64,000 nt of DNA from Brasenia schreberi. Its lineage: Eukaryota > Streptophyta > Magnoliopsida > Nymphaeales > Cabombaceae. The stretch spans positions 35,141,501-35,205,500 of the forward strand of contig JAYKKT010000091.1 in the NCBI GenBank assembly GCA_036023115.1. Direction: 5' to 3'. The position numbers and the translations under genes were made by a program. The notes beneath the pieces were generated by a model. That model made no database searches. It saw nothing but the letters and a program-made list of their open reading frames with translations, and had not been told where the DNA came from. Below, piece after piece: positions 34,741-47,961 of the stretch. Numbering within the stretch: the first letter of the stretch is position 1; each line of letters opens with the position of its first letter.

Positions 34741-36869
34741 GGAGTTGCTAGTATGACCATCTGGCCATTTGGACCATTCATGTCCTTGATCGGATGTCAT
34801 TTTCAAAAAAACAAGAACGTAAAAGTAGCTTGTATATGTATGTATATGTCATTTAAGTATTAGCTTACTACATAATCAGTTAATGTGTTAGGGCAAGAGT
34901 ATAACTTTTTATATGTTTGGCATCACTGCCAATGTCTGGACACTAGTAAACATGACAAGTTAGTTTGCATATAAGCACACACATGTTTATGGCTTCAGCT
35001 TTTGATCTTGTATATAATTGTTGAGATATTCTTGTGATTCTTTATATGTGAACAAAAGTTTATAATTTAGTAAGTTTACATAACGCATGCAATAAATTAC
35101 ATATTATACTCTTTAAGTGTCATATATCGACATGTTAAAACATAATGAGGTATGCTCGGAACCAAAACCAAACTGGATCCAGTGCCATGCTTTGGTTCAG
35201 TCTTCATACTTAAGTGTTTAATTTGGTTCCACAAAACTAAGAACTGATTATAGTGCTGTGTTCGAGATTGAACACAGGACTAAAACAAACTTGACCTCAA
35301 ACATTTTCTTCAAGAGTTTTATTGAGTCCATTAAACTAATTAAACTAATGATCAATCATGTTTCGATCGCGTTTGTGACTTACGGATCCAATCAGAGACT
35401 GAATATAACAAAAGGAATAGAAAGTCACAGCATGACTGGGACTCATGAACATACATACTTAAAGAAGGTCAAGATAAACGTGCAGAGAGGGCAATGCCTC
35501 TTTCTGTTTTTGTCAACAACAAAAGCATCGTATTTTTCTTTTGATGACCTCAAGGGGTTCCCTTTCAAGAAGTTATCCGAGCAAGGACTGTCCCTTATTG
35601 TATAAGAGTAAAATGGGTGACAGTTTCCTATTGGAATTCATACTTCAAAAAAATCTTTCTTTTTTTTCGAAAGTCAAGTGGTGTTAGGCAGACCCCTACA
35701 AGTTTTAACCACAGTTAGCTTGGGAATTTAATATTAAGGCATATTCATACAGCACAAAAGTCCATTAAGGTATGTTTGATTCGTGGTGCCAAGCCCTTTA
35801 AACTAGAATTGTAGGCCTAGACTCATATGAGCTTAATCATGATTCTTAAGAACTACGGTTTGTTTGTGTTTGTTTGATTCATGAGTGAGATTGATCCTTG
35901 GGTTTCCGTGTGAAACTCATGAGTCTAGTTTTTGTGGCTCCACCTATGTTCTTATGACAGTGTTTCCTACTTTAATTGAGCTTATGGAACTATAGTTTCA
36001 TTTCAGTAATGGGTTTTATGTTTGATGTATAACGAAACTTTAAATTGTGAAATAAAAAATTAATGTCTAGTTTTCTTAAAACCATGAACTCGAACAAATC
36101 CTTAGGGTTTCTCCTAAATCAAAACCACATATATCTTATTAGTTTATAATTAGTTTATAAGGATCCATGAAGTAGACCCCAATTAATGTGAGCTGAAACT
36201 TGGTTTTGATCTTGGTAGTTTTGCTTTTGGTTCATCAATTGCATGTGCCCCTAGAAGACTAGATGAAATCGATCCATCCCCAGGACACACAACCTCGAGT
36301 CCGGGTGCAAAAACATAGATAGAATCGTATAATCCCTCCGTCGCCGCTGTTGTTCTACGGTGATCTTGTAGTTCTTGGTCCATTTTTCCATTGAGGAACA
36401 CAAAAAAAAAATGTGTTCGAGAGATTGGTGAATTAAACCCAGTTTTGTAAGAGAAGATCCCAATTATTTATGGACCATGCTCGGTCTATCTATTGGGTAT
36501 AAATCTTCTTCTCTAATCATCATTGCTCTGTTCGTTACTTGGATCTGGTGGGTCTGACCCATATAATTAAATGGATTTATTCAATAGTCACCTTACCCTA
36601 AAAAAATTGGTATCCGAACCTTTCTGTCAAAAGTATATCCGACACTTGGTCTTAGGAATTTAACGCTAGTTATTTGAAGATATAAAAGTTGGTCTCCTCA
36701 TCGTTTTTTTTCTTTATTTGAAATAGTTGGTTTCTTTAAGAGGGCCGAGTCCTTTACTAAACCAACAGTTCGAGTCGAACCAAATAAACAATAAACCTCC
36801 TACCTAGTTGCACGTCACTTCGTGTGTAAGTCTTAGTCTTAGAATTCTTCGCTAGACCACCTCTGAGGC
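34738..36869. other. Spacer, no gene seen
   Basis: AT-rich DNA. A motif at 36721-36800 (GGTTTCTTTAA, TTTACTAAACCAA, GAGTCGAACCAAA) recurs at 38250-38325, so it is part of a small repeat. A 115-codon frame at 35258-35605 matches no family I know. Confidence 0.4.
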
Positions 36870-37057
36870 TAGATTTGATCATGGTTACCATTGGTACAAT
36901 CAATGGGACGGTGATATTAAAGCATCAATGTTGAGTTGCATTTATATTAATGGGTAACTCGATATAAATCGTACTTGCAATCGCACGGAAATGCATATTG
37001 TCTTTTAGAGTCTTATGATAAGATGTCTAACATTTTTCAATTTCTCTCTCTATACAT

Positions 37058-37128
<71 letters not shown>

Positions 37129-37401
37129 TATAGTTGCATATATATATATATATATACGAGTTGCTAGACAGTCTCTCATGCTAGACACTACTTTATCATC
37201 AATATCATATGTGTGGTCAATCGGATAGTGATAATCAAAACATCTATGAGTCGCATTTAATATACTCATGTTCATTAAATGGCATCGAACATCATATTGA
37301 TATTGATGAGTAACACGATTTGTGGTGTCCATCCGATTGCATAGACGTTAGAGATCGTCTTGTAGAATATGGTATGAGAAGGCATATAGTATTTCTTAGT
37401 T

Positions 37402-37439
<38 letters not shown>

Positions 37440-37640
37440 CTTGATCATCACTATCGTTCGTCGATTCAATCTAATGGTGGTGATCAAAGTACTCATCCCC
37501 AATCATATTTAATGTACTTATGTATATTGAATGACTTTGAATCTTTTAGTGATATTGATGAATAACTCGATCTATGTCGTTCGTACGATCGCATTCTACT
37601 AGGATAATCTCCCATTCTCTCTATATATATAATTGAATTA
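36870..37640 (+). repeat. Three diverged tandem units separated by (TA)n
   Basis: Units at about 36870-37140, 37160-37436 and 37437-37640 share, in order, a TGATCATC/TTATCATCA start, a CAATxxxATGGTGAT motif, GTTGCATTT or CGCATTTAATATACT, ATTGATGAGTAACxCGAT, and CGATCGCA/CGATTGCA. They end in a CT-rich and TA microsatellite. The period is about 260 bp including the microsatellite. Confidence 0.65.
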
Positions 37641-37862
37641 TGCTTATACTGACACTTTTCACTCATACTCACCTATTACTAGCTATATGAGTGTTATTAC
37701 AAAAATTTTAAGGAGCTTTGGAAAGGTGTGAACAAGATTTGATGATCATTCTTGCTTTTTAGTCGTGCAAGTATAAATCAAAAACTTTTTTAGGGTTTTT
37801 AAAAGGTTATATAGGTTAATGTTATTACACTCAAAATATAAATATAATGATCGTTATCGAAG

Positions 37863-38235
37863 ATGAGTGAGCAGGATCCAATCTCTATCCCTATCCCCGT
37901 TCCGATCCCATCAGAGATTTCCTTACGCTTTCGGTCTCCGTCTCCATCCCTCTTTCCACTCTCAAAATCTACCTCATTGAGGGCGGGAGGAGGAGGATCC
38001 CCTCTCGTGAACATTCTTGGATCAAACATGAGTGAGCAATATAGGATAGGATCCAATCTCTATCCCATCCCCACTCCAATCTTCATTAGGAATTTCCTTA
38101 CTCTCCTTGTCTCATTCCTGTTTTCACTTCCCAAATCTACTCCGTTCAAGACAGATTTTCGCGAGTTCAAGACAGATTTTTGCAAGAAACAGAGATCTCC
38201 TCTCCATGAGCATCTATCGGACAGAATCAAATCTC
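37863..38235 (+). repeat. Two tandem copies of a CCCATCCCC-type repeat
   Basis: ATGAGTGAGCA followed by GGATCCAATCTCTATCCC starts at 37863 and again at 38029. Each copy continues through AGxxATTTCCTTAC..CTC to TCTCCTCTC.TGA.CAT. Period about 167 bp. Confidence 0.65.
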
Positions 38236-39080
38236 TCTCAATATGTATATAAGAATTGGTTTCTTTAACCGGGACAAATTTTTACTAAACCAAAAGTCTG
38301 AGTCGAACCAAACAAAGATATTCCTCATATATATATATATATGGTTACATGAGTCAAAATGCAATGATCTTTGAAGTACTTATTTTTTTAATAAACAAGA
38401 ATATCATGTGAGAGAGAAAGAGAAAAAAAGAAACTAGAAAGAAGAAAGAAAAAAAAAGAAGGAAACTAGGAATGACAAGGAGCGAGTTGGTAACTGGATA
38501 CCAGATATTACCATTCACCCACGGAGAGAAAGAGAGAGAGAGACTCCCGAACGTAAAGTAGCTGCAAGGAGAAATGAGCAAGATGACTCCCACCATGGGA
38601 AAGCCACATGTTCTGGTGATCCCTTACCCTTTGCAAGGCCATGTCACCCCTTTAACGGAGTTCTCTCACCGCCTCGTAGATCTTAGCGTTCTTGTTACAT
38701 TCGTCAACACCGAGTTCGTTAATGCCCAATTGATGGCGGAGATGCCTGAAAACTTCTGCGGCGACTATGGTTCAAAAATTCGCGTAGTTTCTATCCCGGA
38801 CGGCGCCGAAAATGATGAAGAACGAAAATATGTCGCGAAGTTCTTCGGCATCATGCTGAGGACCATGCCAACCTTCTTAGAACAACTCATAGTGCACATC
38901 AATGAGAAAGAAGAGAACAAAATCACAATGGTGATCGCGGTGCAGCCGTCGCCTAGCTGCTGAATGTCGCCAAGAAGCTCAACATCCGTCGTGCTTCATT
39001 CTCCCCTACCTCAGCCTGGTTGTTAGCCACCGTCGTCAACATCCCCATGCTTATGGAAAACGGAGTCAGAGACCAAAATG

Positions 39081-39840
39081 GTGAGTTAATTTGCACAAGA
39101 TCACCTATTATATCGCTAGCTATTAGTATATGCAGCTAAATAACCTCTAATTTTGAATCATCATGACGCTTGAGTTTCAGCCTGAATCCTTCTGTTTGAA
39201 CGATTGAAAAGTTTCCAATATATCATTAATTGTCATCTCTCCTCAAAAACACGGGAGAAGATAAAGATGAAACGGGGCATGCCCCTCTCTCTCACACACA
39301 TATTCCATCTGATCTTGAAATCTCCGCCGTCCACTAAAGATTTTCCGTATCCACCAATTGACCCACAAAAACTGCTGCTATCCTTCATCAAATCGACGAT
39401 GTAGATTGTGATGAGATCCGGTGGGCTTTCGCGAGGTTTTCTAGCCTCTTCAACGCTCCGAGGCGGTTTTCTAGCCTCTTTCCTTTCGGTATGCAGTAAC
39501 TCGGTCGATCTAGATTTACTCGCAGCAGGTTTCGGTTTTCCCTTTTTATGTATTTTTTCAGTATTTTGTCACCGTGCGCTGAACAGAGCACCACATGCTC
39601 CAACCCCCTCGGATTCATTAGTGAGTTTTCCTCTTTAAGAGACCTCGTCCAATCAATTATGAAGCTATCTGTCAGAATCCTGTTCCCGTAACCGTCACCA
39701 CAAACAACGGTTGGATGGCCAGTTAAACCGTTTCTTTGATAAGGTAGTCGAGAATGGTCACTTCTGCTTTACATCTTTCACTTTGTCATTCGAGCCAAAT
39801 GATCTGACATATTGACTTTCCTCCCATTTTTGCGGGGTGT
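39081..39840. other. Former intron of UGT83-like gene, nothing recognised
   Basis: It contains a short internal duplication (GGTTTTCTAGCCTCTT at about 39440 and 39470) and no domain that I recognise. Confidence 0.4.
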
Positions 39841-41005
39841 TCCTACTAATGTCATTTTATGATTGCTATTGTAATCATTACCCATTGTGTGGTTTTTTAC
39901 CTATACAACAATCAAACATATCTCAAACAATGTTTACAACATGTTTTGAGAAAATATCTTCAAGGAGTCTGTCAACATATCATGAATTGACATTTATGAG
40001 ATGGATATTTTCTTTCTCATAATCATATCATGAACATAATGGTATTTCACCATCGACCTTACATTTATTTTTCAGAACTTATTTACAGCCTATGGCCTTT
40101 CTTGGCTTTGGGCAAATCAGTCAGTTCCCAAACTTTATTTTTCCTCAATAGATTTAATTTTTTCATTCATGGCTTTCTCCCAGTTTGTTGCTTTTGGTGA
40201 GTTTATAGTTTGCTAATAAGTCAAGTTATTTGTCAACTCATCTAAATCCACCGAATTGCATACTTCTTTTACAAGATAAGTATGATAATCCTTTAAGTAC
40301 GACGGTATGACCCTAAGCCTTTTATATCCACTTAAAGTTTTGGTTGACTCACGAAGATCTTATATAGGTTCAAATGATAATTGATTTATGCCTACTAGAT
40401 CGTCAACATACTCATCATTATTTTCTATGATGTCTTTCTTAGTATCTTCTAATAATTCAATATCTCTATTTTCTATCAATCCTTAGTTCTTATGGTAAAA
40501 TTGATATCCTTTTGAGCCTTTAGGATATCTGATGAACATAAATCTCAAGGACCTATTGTCTACCTTATCTCTATACAGATCAAGAATATTCACATGAGCA
40601 ATAGATCTCCTACATCCTAAAATGACCTAGGTTGAGTTTTCTTTCAAACTGAATCTCATATAGTGTACTAAATATAGCCTTACATGGTACTCTATTGAGT
40701 ATGTATACTGTTGTACTTATTACTTCTCTCCCAAAATATCCTTGGTAAATAGGCATCTATTAATATTGATCTTATCATGTTTAAAAAGATCATGTTATAT
40801 CTTTCAGTTACAACATTTCGTTGACGTATCTTCAGCATTATTTTGCTTTTAAATACAAAAGTGTTTAAAAAATTCCAAAAATTTTGCAGAGGTGTATTCT
40901 CTACCTTTATCTGATCTTAAAGACTTTGATTGAATGCCCTCATTAGTTTTCAACTTCCTGCTTATATTATTTAAATACTTGAAGTGTCTCAGATTTATGT
41001 GCTAG

Positions 41006-41056
<51 letters not shown>

Positions 41057-42398
41057 CGAGTAATCATCAATAATGTTATGAAATAAACCTTTCATCGATG
41101 TGACCTTACTTTAAAGGGTCCACATAAATTAGTGTGAATGACTTCAAACAAGGTTGTTATCCTTGTTGTCTCTTTGAGAAAAAAATTTCTTGTCATTTTT
41201 CCTTGTATATAAGCTTTACACTTTCTTAAAGTGTTTTCCTCAAATTTTAGCAGTAAGTCAAAGTCGAATAATTTTTTCAATTCTTTCAGACTTATATGTT
41301 GATGCGTTTATGTCATACATTATGATCAACATAAAAGGTACAATATCAGTTAATACAACCGATGTGCATTATACAAAAATTTTAAATGACCTAGTTTCCA
41401 AAACATCTGAGAAAGTATTATTTCTCATGTATACCTGATGTTCTCCTAGTTTGTACTCTTTTATATCCATTTTTCCTTTCTTGCTCTTTGAGATATATCT
41501 GGTCGCTCCTAAGTCAATTCACCAACTAGTCATTAGGCGGTCCATGTATAGGCATTATGGTATCACGTACATTATGTCTTGCTTATCTAATTGTCCGCGT
41601 TGTGGGTTGTTTCTTCTACTCTTCTTGTTGTAATAATTCCTCTTATAGTATCCCATTTTTTCATAGTTAAAACATTTGACCCGAGAAGCAGTTTCTTATG
41701 TTTTTTTAAAAGATTGATTGCTCTTTTTGTTATTTTTGTCAAACTTCTTGTTTAATTTATTTCTTTTTTGGTTGTGTTTTGAGATGCACTCTATCTCATC
41801 TTCTACTACTAGCAATTTCTCTTTTCTCTTTTTATTCATGTGTTCTTTTTTAATTGTTAGTTTTAAGAGTAATTTAGAAATGTTTATTTAAGGCCCTAGT
41901 CTAAGGGTTGTAGTGATCATGTTACATGACGTGAGAAGACTGTTAAGTATGGTGGATATTTGCATCAATTATAGATGACTGATTTGGCTACAGCTAAATC
42001 TCTTGTCATTATCAGCATATGATTCACATATTCCACTACATTATCTCCTTCTTTCATTTTATAGGAGTTTATTTTTTTAGTATTAACTGAACATGTAGTT
42101 TAGCTGTAGTGTCATATTTAGTTGTTATCGAGTCAAACAACTCTTTTGCGGTCTCAAATTCATCGAAGATTCTAATTAGATCATCTTCCATATATATTAA
42201 CATGTCCGTTCTTTTTATCATGTCATCTTTTAGAAATATTTTATATTTTTTTTTCTCTGTGGCGTTAGGTGGTGGTGGGTGCACTATTTCCTTCGTAACA
42301 TACTCTATATCTTTAAGTGTTAGAGCCAACGGGATTCGTTTGTTCTATATTTGAAAGTTTATACCGTTTAATTTTTCTGTCTTTGCTAGTTCACATAC
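39841..42398 (-). mobile_element. Ty1-copia retrotransposon relic, 3' part
   Basis: Minus-strand pieces lie in copia order. A gag segment (ALTLKDIEYVTKEIVHPPPP, ELFDSITTKYDTTAKLHVQ; 42329-42069) comes first. A gag-pre-integrase segment (KAYIQGKMTRNFF, EVIHTNLCGPFKVRS; 41280-41092) follows. Then come an integrase piece (KSLRSDKGREYTSAKFLEFF; about 40925-40860), an integrase end (VYILNRVPCKA.., about 40720) and the start of reverse transcriptase (KATNWEKAMNEKIKSIEEK; about 40190-40130). The rest of RT and RNase H is absent and there are many stops. No LTR was identified. The gag N-terminus continues on the other side of the LINE at 45745. Confidence 0.8.
41007..41058. repeat. (TA)n microsatellite inside the copia relic
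   Basis: TA/AT run in the degenerate pol region. Confidence 0.9.
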
Positions 42399-42512
42399 AA
42401 CTCCGCCCATGTAAGGGATCACCCTTGTATTGCCGGTCCCAAGCCCAGATAAAGAAGGAGGGTTGTGTTAGGCTTCCGACAGCCAGCGTAAAACTTCGTC
42501 AGATTTCTACAA

Positions 42513-45500
42513 CATGGATTACAAAAATTATGAGCATTGCTTTAGGGCGTCCCTGCCTAGCAACGTGCTGCAGAGCTCGAATGCAGTAAGAAGTAAGCAA
42601 GGGCCACTACATTTTTGCCCGAATGTAGTGAATCAATTGCAGAGAGGGTTCCCACATCATGGACGGGTGTGGGTAAAGAAGTTAGTCCCGCTACATTGCC
42701 GCCCGAATGTAGTGAAAAATTTTCAGAGAGGGTCTCCGCATTTTGATTATGGACGAATGCAGGGGGTAAGGAAGCTAGTAGATTCGTATTGGTTCTTGGA
42801 ATATCGGAACATTATCGGGTAAGCTAATGGAGGTGGTAGATACTATGATTCGAAGAAAGATTCATATTCTATGTTTACAAAAGACAAAATGGGTTTGAGA
42901 AAAAGCAAAGGAGATAGAGGATACAGGTTTTAAATTATGGTACTCAGGTAAAGAAAAGGTCCGAAACGGAGTTGGTATTATCATAAATAAAGATTTAAAG
43001 GAGAGTGTAGTAGACATACAACGATATGGTGACCGAATCATGACATTGAAATTAGTGTTAGGAGTAGAGGTTTTGAATATAGTTTGTGCTTATGCACCCC
43101 AAGTAGGACTAGAAGATAGTATAAAGACAGTTTTTTGGGAAGAGTTAGATAAGGTGTTTCAAAAGATTCCACAAAGGGAGATGATTTGTTTAGGAGGAGA
43201 TTTAAATAGACATGTCGGTAAAGAGGCATTAGGATATCAAGGGATTCATGGAAACTTTGGTTATGGGGATATAAACGAGGAAGGTAGGGAGATTTTAAAT
43301 TTTGCTATGTCATTTGATCTCTTTATAGTCACTACAATCTTCAAAAAACGAGATGAACATTTAATTACTTATAAGAGTGGCTTATCACAAACACAAATTG
43401 ATTACTTTATTTGTAGAAAAAAAGATAGAGCGTGTTGTAAAGATTGTAAGGTAATTCCAGGAGAAAGCTTAACCACCCAACATCGACTTTTAGTTATGGA
43501 TTTACAAATAAAAAAATGGACAAAGAAGAAAAGAGTGCATCGAGCTATTCACACTAAATGGTGGAACCTCAAAAGTGAAAAAGAAGATATATTTAAACAT
43601 AAAGTCCTTCAAGGAGATGTTTGGAATTATGTTGGCACACCCTCTGATATGTGGAACAATATGGCTATACATATTAGGAAAGTGGCGAAAGATGTATTAG
43701 GAGTATCTAAGGGAGGTGTACCGGCACAAAAAGAAGCTTGGTGGTGGAGTAAAGTAGTACAAAATAAAATCAAGGCAAAGGGGGCATGTTACAAATTACA
43801 TTATGCTAAGAAGACTAGTGAAACTTTAGAAGCTTATAAGAAAGCAAAGAAGGAAGCGAAAAAAGTCGTTAGTGAAGCAAAAGCTAAGATTTGGGATGAC
43901 TTATATAAAAAACTCAACTCAAAAGAGGGTGAAAGAGATATTTTTAGGATAGCTAGGGCTAGAGATAAGAAAACTAAAGATCTTAATTATGTTAGATGCA
44001 TAAAAGACGAGGATGAAAAAATTCTAGTGGCAAATGATGATATAAGAAATAGATGGAAAAACTATTTTTATAATCTTTTTAATGAAAATAAAGATGTTAG
44101 TATTAGTTTAGGAGATTTAGCAAGTCAGAAAAGTATATAAACCACAATTTCTATCGACGTATTCAAAAGAATGAAGTCAAAGAGGCTCTTAAATATATGA
44201 AGAGTGGTAAATCGGTAGGACCAGATAATATTCCTATAGAAGTTTGAAAAATACTAGGAGAAATAGGAATCACTTGGCTCACAAGACTATTTAATGAAAT
44301 ATGGAAAAACCAAAAGATGCCCGAGGAATGGAGAGCAAGTACACTTATACCTGTATATAAGAACAAGGGAGACATTCAAAATTGTGCGAATTATCGAGGT
44401 ATCAAGTTAATGAGTCATACTATGAAATTATGGGAAAGAATTATCGAACGTAGGTTAAGACAAATATCAAGTACAACAGAGAATCAATTTGGATTTATGC
44501 CAGGTAGATCTACTATTGAAGCGATTCACCTTTTGAGACGTCTTATGGAACATTTTAGAGCAAAAAAGAAAGACCTTCACATGATATTTATTGATCTGGA
44601 AAAAGCTTATGATAGGGTACCGAGGGAGGTTCTTTGGAGAACTTTGGAAAAAAGAGGTATCCCATTGACATATATTAACCTTATAAGAGACATGTATGAT
44701 GGTGCAAAAACATATGTGAGGACTCATGAAGGAACGACAGACTTCTTTGAAGTTAATATTGGGTTACATCAAGGATCAACTTTAAGTCCATACTTATTTA
44801 TAATGGTGATGGATGAGTTAACAAAACATATTCAAGATGAAGTACCTTGGTGTAACTTTAAGTCCATACTTATTTATAATGGTGATGGATGAGTTAACAA
44901 AACATATTCAAGATGAAGTACCTTGGTGTATGTTATTTGCAGATGACATTGTATTAGTGGAGGAGTCCAAGGAAAAAGTTAATAGAAAATTGGAACTATG
45001 GAGAGAAACATTAGAAAACAAAGGCCTCCGACTTAGTAGAACAAAGACAGAATATATGGAATGTAAGTTTGATCATTTGGCTACTTCAGAGGACATAGAA
45101 ATTAAAATTGGCACACATTGCATTCCCCAAAAGGAAAGTTTTAAATACCTAGGGTCAATTTTTCAAAGTGATGGAAGAATTGATGAAGATGTTACACATA
45201 GAATTAATGCTGGTTGGTTAAAATGGAGAGGAGCATCAGGTATTCTTTGTGATAAGAAGATACCATTAAAATTAAAAGGTAAATATTATAGAGCAGCAAT
45301 TAGGCCTGCCATGTTTTATGGTTCTGAGTGTTGGGCAGTTAATCATCAACATGTATAAAAGATGTCTGTGACAGAAATGAAGATGTTGAGATGGATGAGT
45401 GGTCATAGAAGAAAAGACCGTATACATAATGAGGTTATTAGAAACAAAGTAGGAGTGGCACCAATAGAGGATAAAATGAGAGAACATCGTTTAAGATGGT

Positions 45501-45710
45501 TTGGACATATAGAAAGAAGATCAAAAGAAGAACCTGTAAGAATGTTAGAAAAACTAAATTTGAAAAGTATTAAAAGAGGTAGAGGATGACCACAAAAGTG
45601 TTGGAAAGAAACAATAAAGAATGATCTAGCTTATTGGGAGTTAACTGCTAGCATGGCACACGATAGGGATCTGTGGAAACAAAGAATCCATGTAGCCGAC
45701 CCCGTCTAGT
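42513..45710 (+). pseudogene. LINE endonuclease-RT ORF of copy 2, multiply broken
   Basis: Same protein as in the other copies, with endonuclease then reverse transcriptase. Here the endonuclease and N-terminal RT part is one frame (43040-44140), with no break between [13 protein letters not shown] and [12 protein letters not shown]. Lesions: a short deletion near 42780, LCLQETKW changed to LCLQKTKW (catalytic Glu lost), TGA at 42896-42898, a 1-bp deletion near 44128, TGA at 44245-44247, a 76-bp tandem duplication in the RT palm (44778-44853 and 44854-44929) that shifts the frame, TAA at 45356-45358, and TGA at 45587-45589. It is not functional. Confidence 0.9.
44778..44929 (+). repeat. 76-bp perfect tandem duplication in LINE RT
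   Basis: Positions 44778-44853 repeat exactly as 44854-44929 and are single copy in the other LINEs. 76 is not a multiple of three, so the duplication breaks the frame just before FADD. Confidence 0.95.
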
Positions 45711-45744
45711 ATGGGAAAAGGCTTAGTTATTGTTGTTGTTGTTG

Positions 45745-46599
45745 TTGCTAGTTCACATACACATATTGTAGAATTCATTTTTATGTGTTTGACAAAATTA
45801 ACAAATAGATAGTATAGAAGGAAAATATTTACCAAGAAATAAACAACGGATAACATAATTTTGATTAACATATTGCATAATATCCAAATATTAAACTATA
45901 AATAACTCATGGTACTTAAAACTAGTTTTATGTAAGTTTTAACCATCATTTTTAATAGCCTGATTCTATTGTAGAATCAAAACTAGGAATGAATTTGTAA
46001 TTTTTCCAAAAAGTTATGCTTTCGATAATTTTCCAAAATACAAAGGATAAAACTATAATTTTAGTTGTTTGGTTGGTTTTATAATTTTTCAAAAAGGACC
46101 AAGGATAGAACAGTAAAATTGTTGTTTGGTTTTTTTGAAAAATTTGTTACTGATTGGGGGTAAATATGTAATTTGGCCCCTTAGTTCGAATTTGTAAATT
46201 TTCAAAAAGGATAAAGGCAACCTTGTCTTTTAATAGTAGTAGAATTGTAAATTTGTTATTGGGGCAGGGACAACAAAGTAATTCAATGTTTTGATAATGT
46301 GTAATTTTAAAAAACCAATAGAGGGCAACTCTATCTTTTCCCTCTCTTAAGGGTAAAATTATAGTTTTACCTGAAAATATTTAGATATTTTCGTCGTAGT
46401 TTAACCAAATTGTAATTTGAAACACCTAACACAGGCAAAATGGACTTTTTAGTCCAACATGTTTTTCCTTTCGACCGGCCAGCCAAAGGCAATGATGGTT
46501 TAGTGAAGCACGATGCAATACTTTAATCAAAGATTCATTGGATATGTTAATCAAAATCATTGAAGAAAATTTTTGGTTGGTGGCTGGTTTTCCAAAGCA
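45745..46599. other. Copia 5' remnant and former UGT intron
   Basis: The first about 150 bp hold the start of the copia gag frame (minus). From about 45950 to 46380 there is a degenerate repetition of GGATAAAACTATAATTTT- and GTAATTTTTCAAAA-type phrases. No LTR boundary was found. Confidence 0.45.
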
Positions 46600-47961
46600 A
46601 GGCAAGTTGGTTGGTGGAGCTCTCTGATAGAATACAAACCATGAACCCTGCTCATCTATGCTGGCTGCCATTACGAGACCCCAAGCTTCAAGGGAATCAT
46701 TTTAAGTACCTCTGTAAGTGCGTAGATGGGATGCAAGGCCTCGATCACATCCTCTGCAACTTATTTCCGGATCTCGAATCCCCAGCACTCGAGATCATTC
46801 ACAAAGCAGTACCAGTCGGTACCCTTGTCTCGGCCAACCGTGAACTGCACCGGCCATCCTCATTATGGGCAGAGGACTGGAGCTCCGTTAGCTGGCTCGA
46901 TCAACAACCTGCCTGTTCTGTTATCTGCGTCTCATTTGGTAGTTCCGTAATGAATCAAAGAGATCAACTTGCCAGAGCTCGGTTTAGAACTCACCGGCAG
47001 GCCTTTTCTCTGGGTCTCCGGGCCAAACGCATTTGACAGATCTGTTGCAGAGTGCCCCATGGGGTTCATGGATCGTGTAGCCCAACGTGGGCACGTCGTC
47101 AGCTGGGCACTGCAACAGGAGGTTCTGGAGCATCCATCTGTAGCTTGTTTATTGACTCACTGTGGCCGAAATTCGCGTTCCCATGTTGGGATGGCCATCT
47201 ACGTTGCATGAATACGAGTATGGATATGGGTACACAATTTTTTTTAAAACTAAGGTACAGATATGCTATTATTAAAAAACATAATAAAAAATAAATTTAC
47301 ATAAATATATATACACAATTATATAGAACATTCTATATTTTAAAGAGCATTCTAGTGTTTGAGAATAATTTTATTCTAATTATGAGAATGTCATTTATAT
47401 TCCTCTTCAAAGTCAGAACAATTAAACACCTTACCCAAACATCAAAGCCATCTATAAATTTTCTACCACGACTACTATTGTTTTACGAGACAAGATGATC
47501 TTAAAGCAAACGCAAATGATTGAATTTCCAATATACTTTTTGTAAGAAAATAAATAGTGACATGAACAAACATTTTTTAAAAATAATAATAATTGCAATA
47601 AGAACAACCAAATATGTCAAAATTAACTCCTCACCTTAAACTTCATTGTCTAACCTTTGTTTTGGTTTGGGCATAGTTACAAAGGCTAGGCAATAGAGAT
47701 TTACGTTTAAAACAAAAGCTAGGCAAGCTCAGCACCGAATTGAGAATACCAAACTGAATATAACTGAATGCATTTCCTTCTCTATCACATGAAATGAATG
47801 CATACTGCCAAACTGAATGTGAATCAAACTTAATGCATTTCCACTAATGCTAGGCAAGCTCAGCACCGAATGCAGAATACCAAACTCAATGTAATAACAA
47901 AAACTTTCCTAATAGCTGACTGCAAAATTTAAGTACAGGCAAATGCAGAATATGAAACTGA

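Larger units (their letters stand above)
42399..45744 (+). mobile_element. RTE-type LINE, copy 2, full length
   Basis: It starts AACTCCGCCCATGTAAGG and ends in (TTG)n. It is flanked by a direct repeat TTGCTAGTTCACATAC at 42383-42398 and 45745-45760. The first three bases may belong to the tail, so the duplication is 13-16 bp. The insertion splits codons near the start of the copia gag frame: MNSTICVCEL lies to the right (ATG at 45778-45776 on the minus strand) and AKTEKLNGINF to the left. Confidence 0.93.

Noticed and set aside
42069..42354. Plus-strand frame opposite the copia gag
   Set aside because: Shadow of the minus-strand gag fragment.
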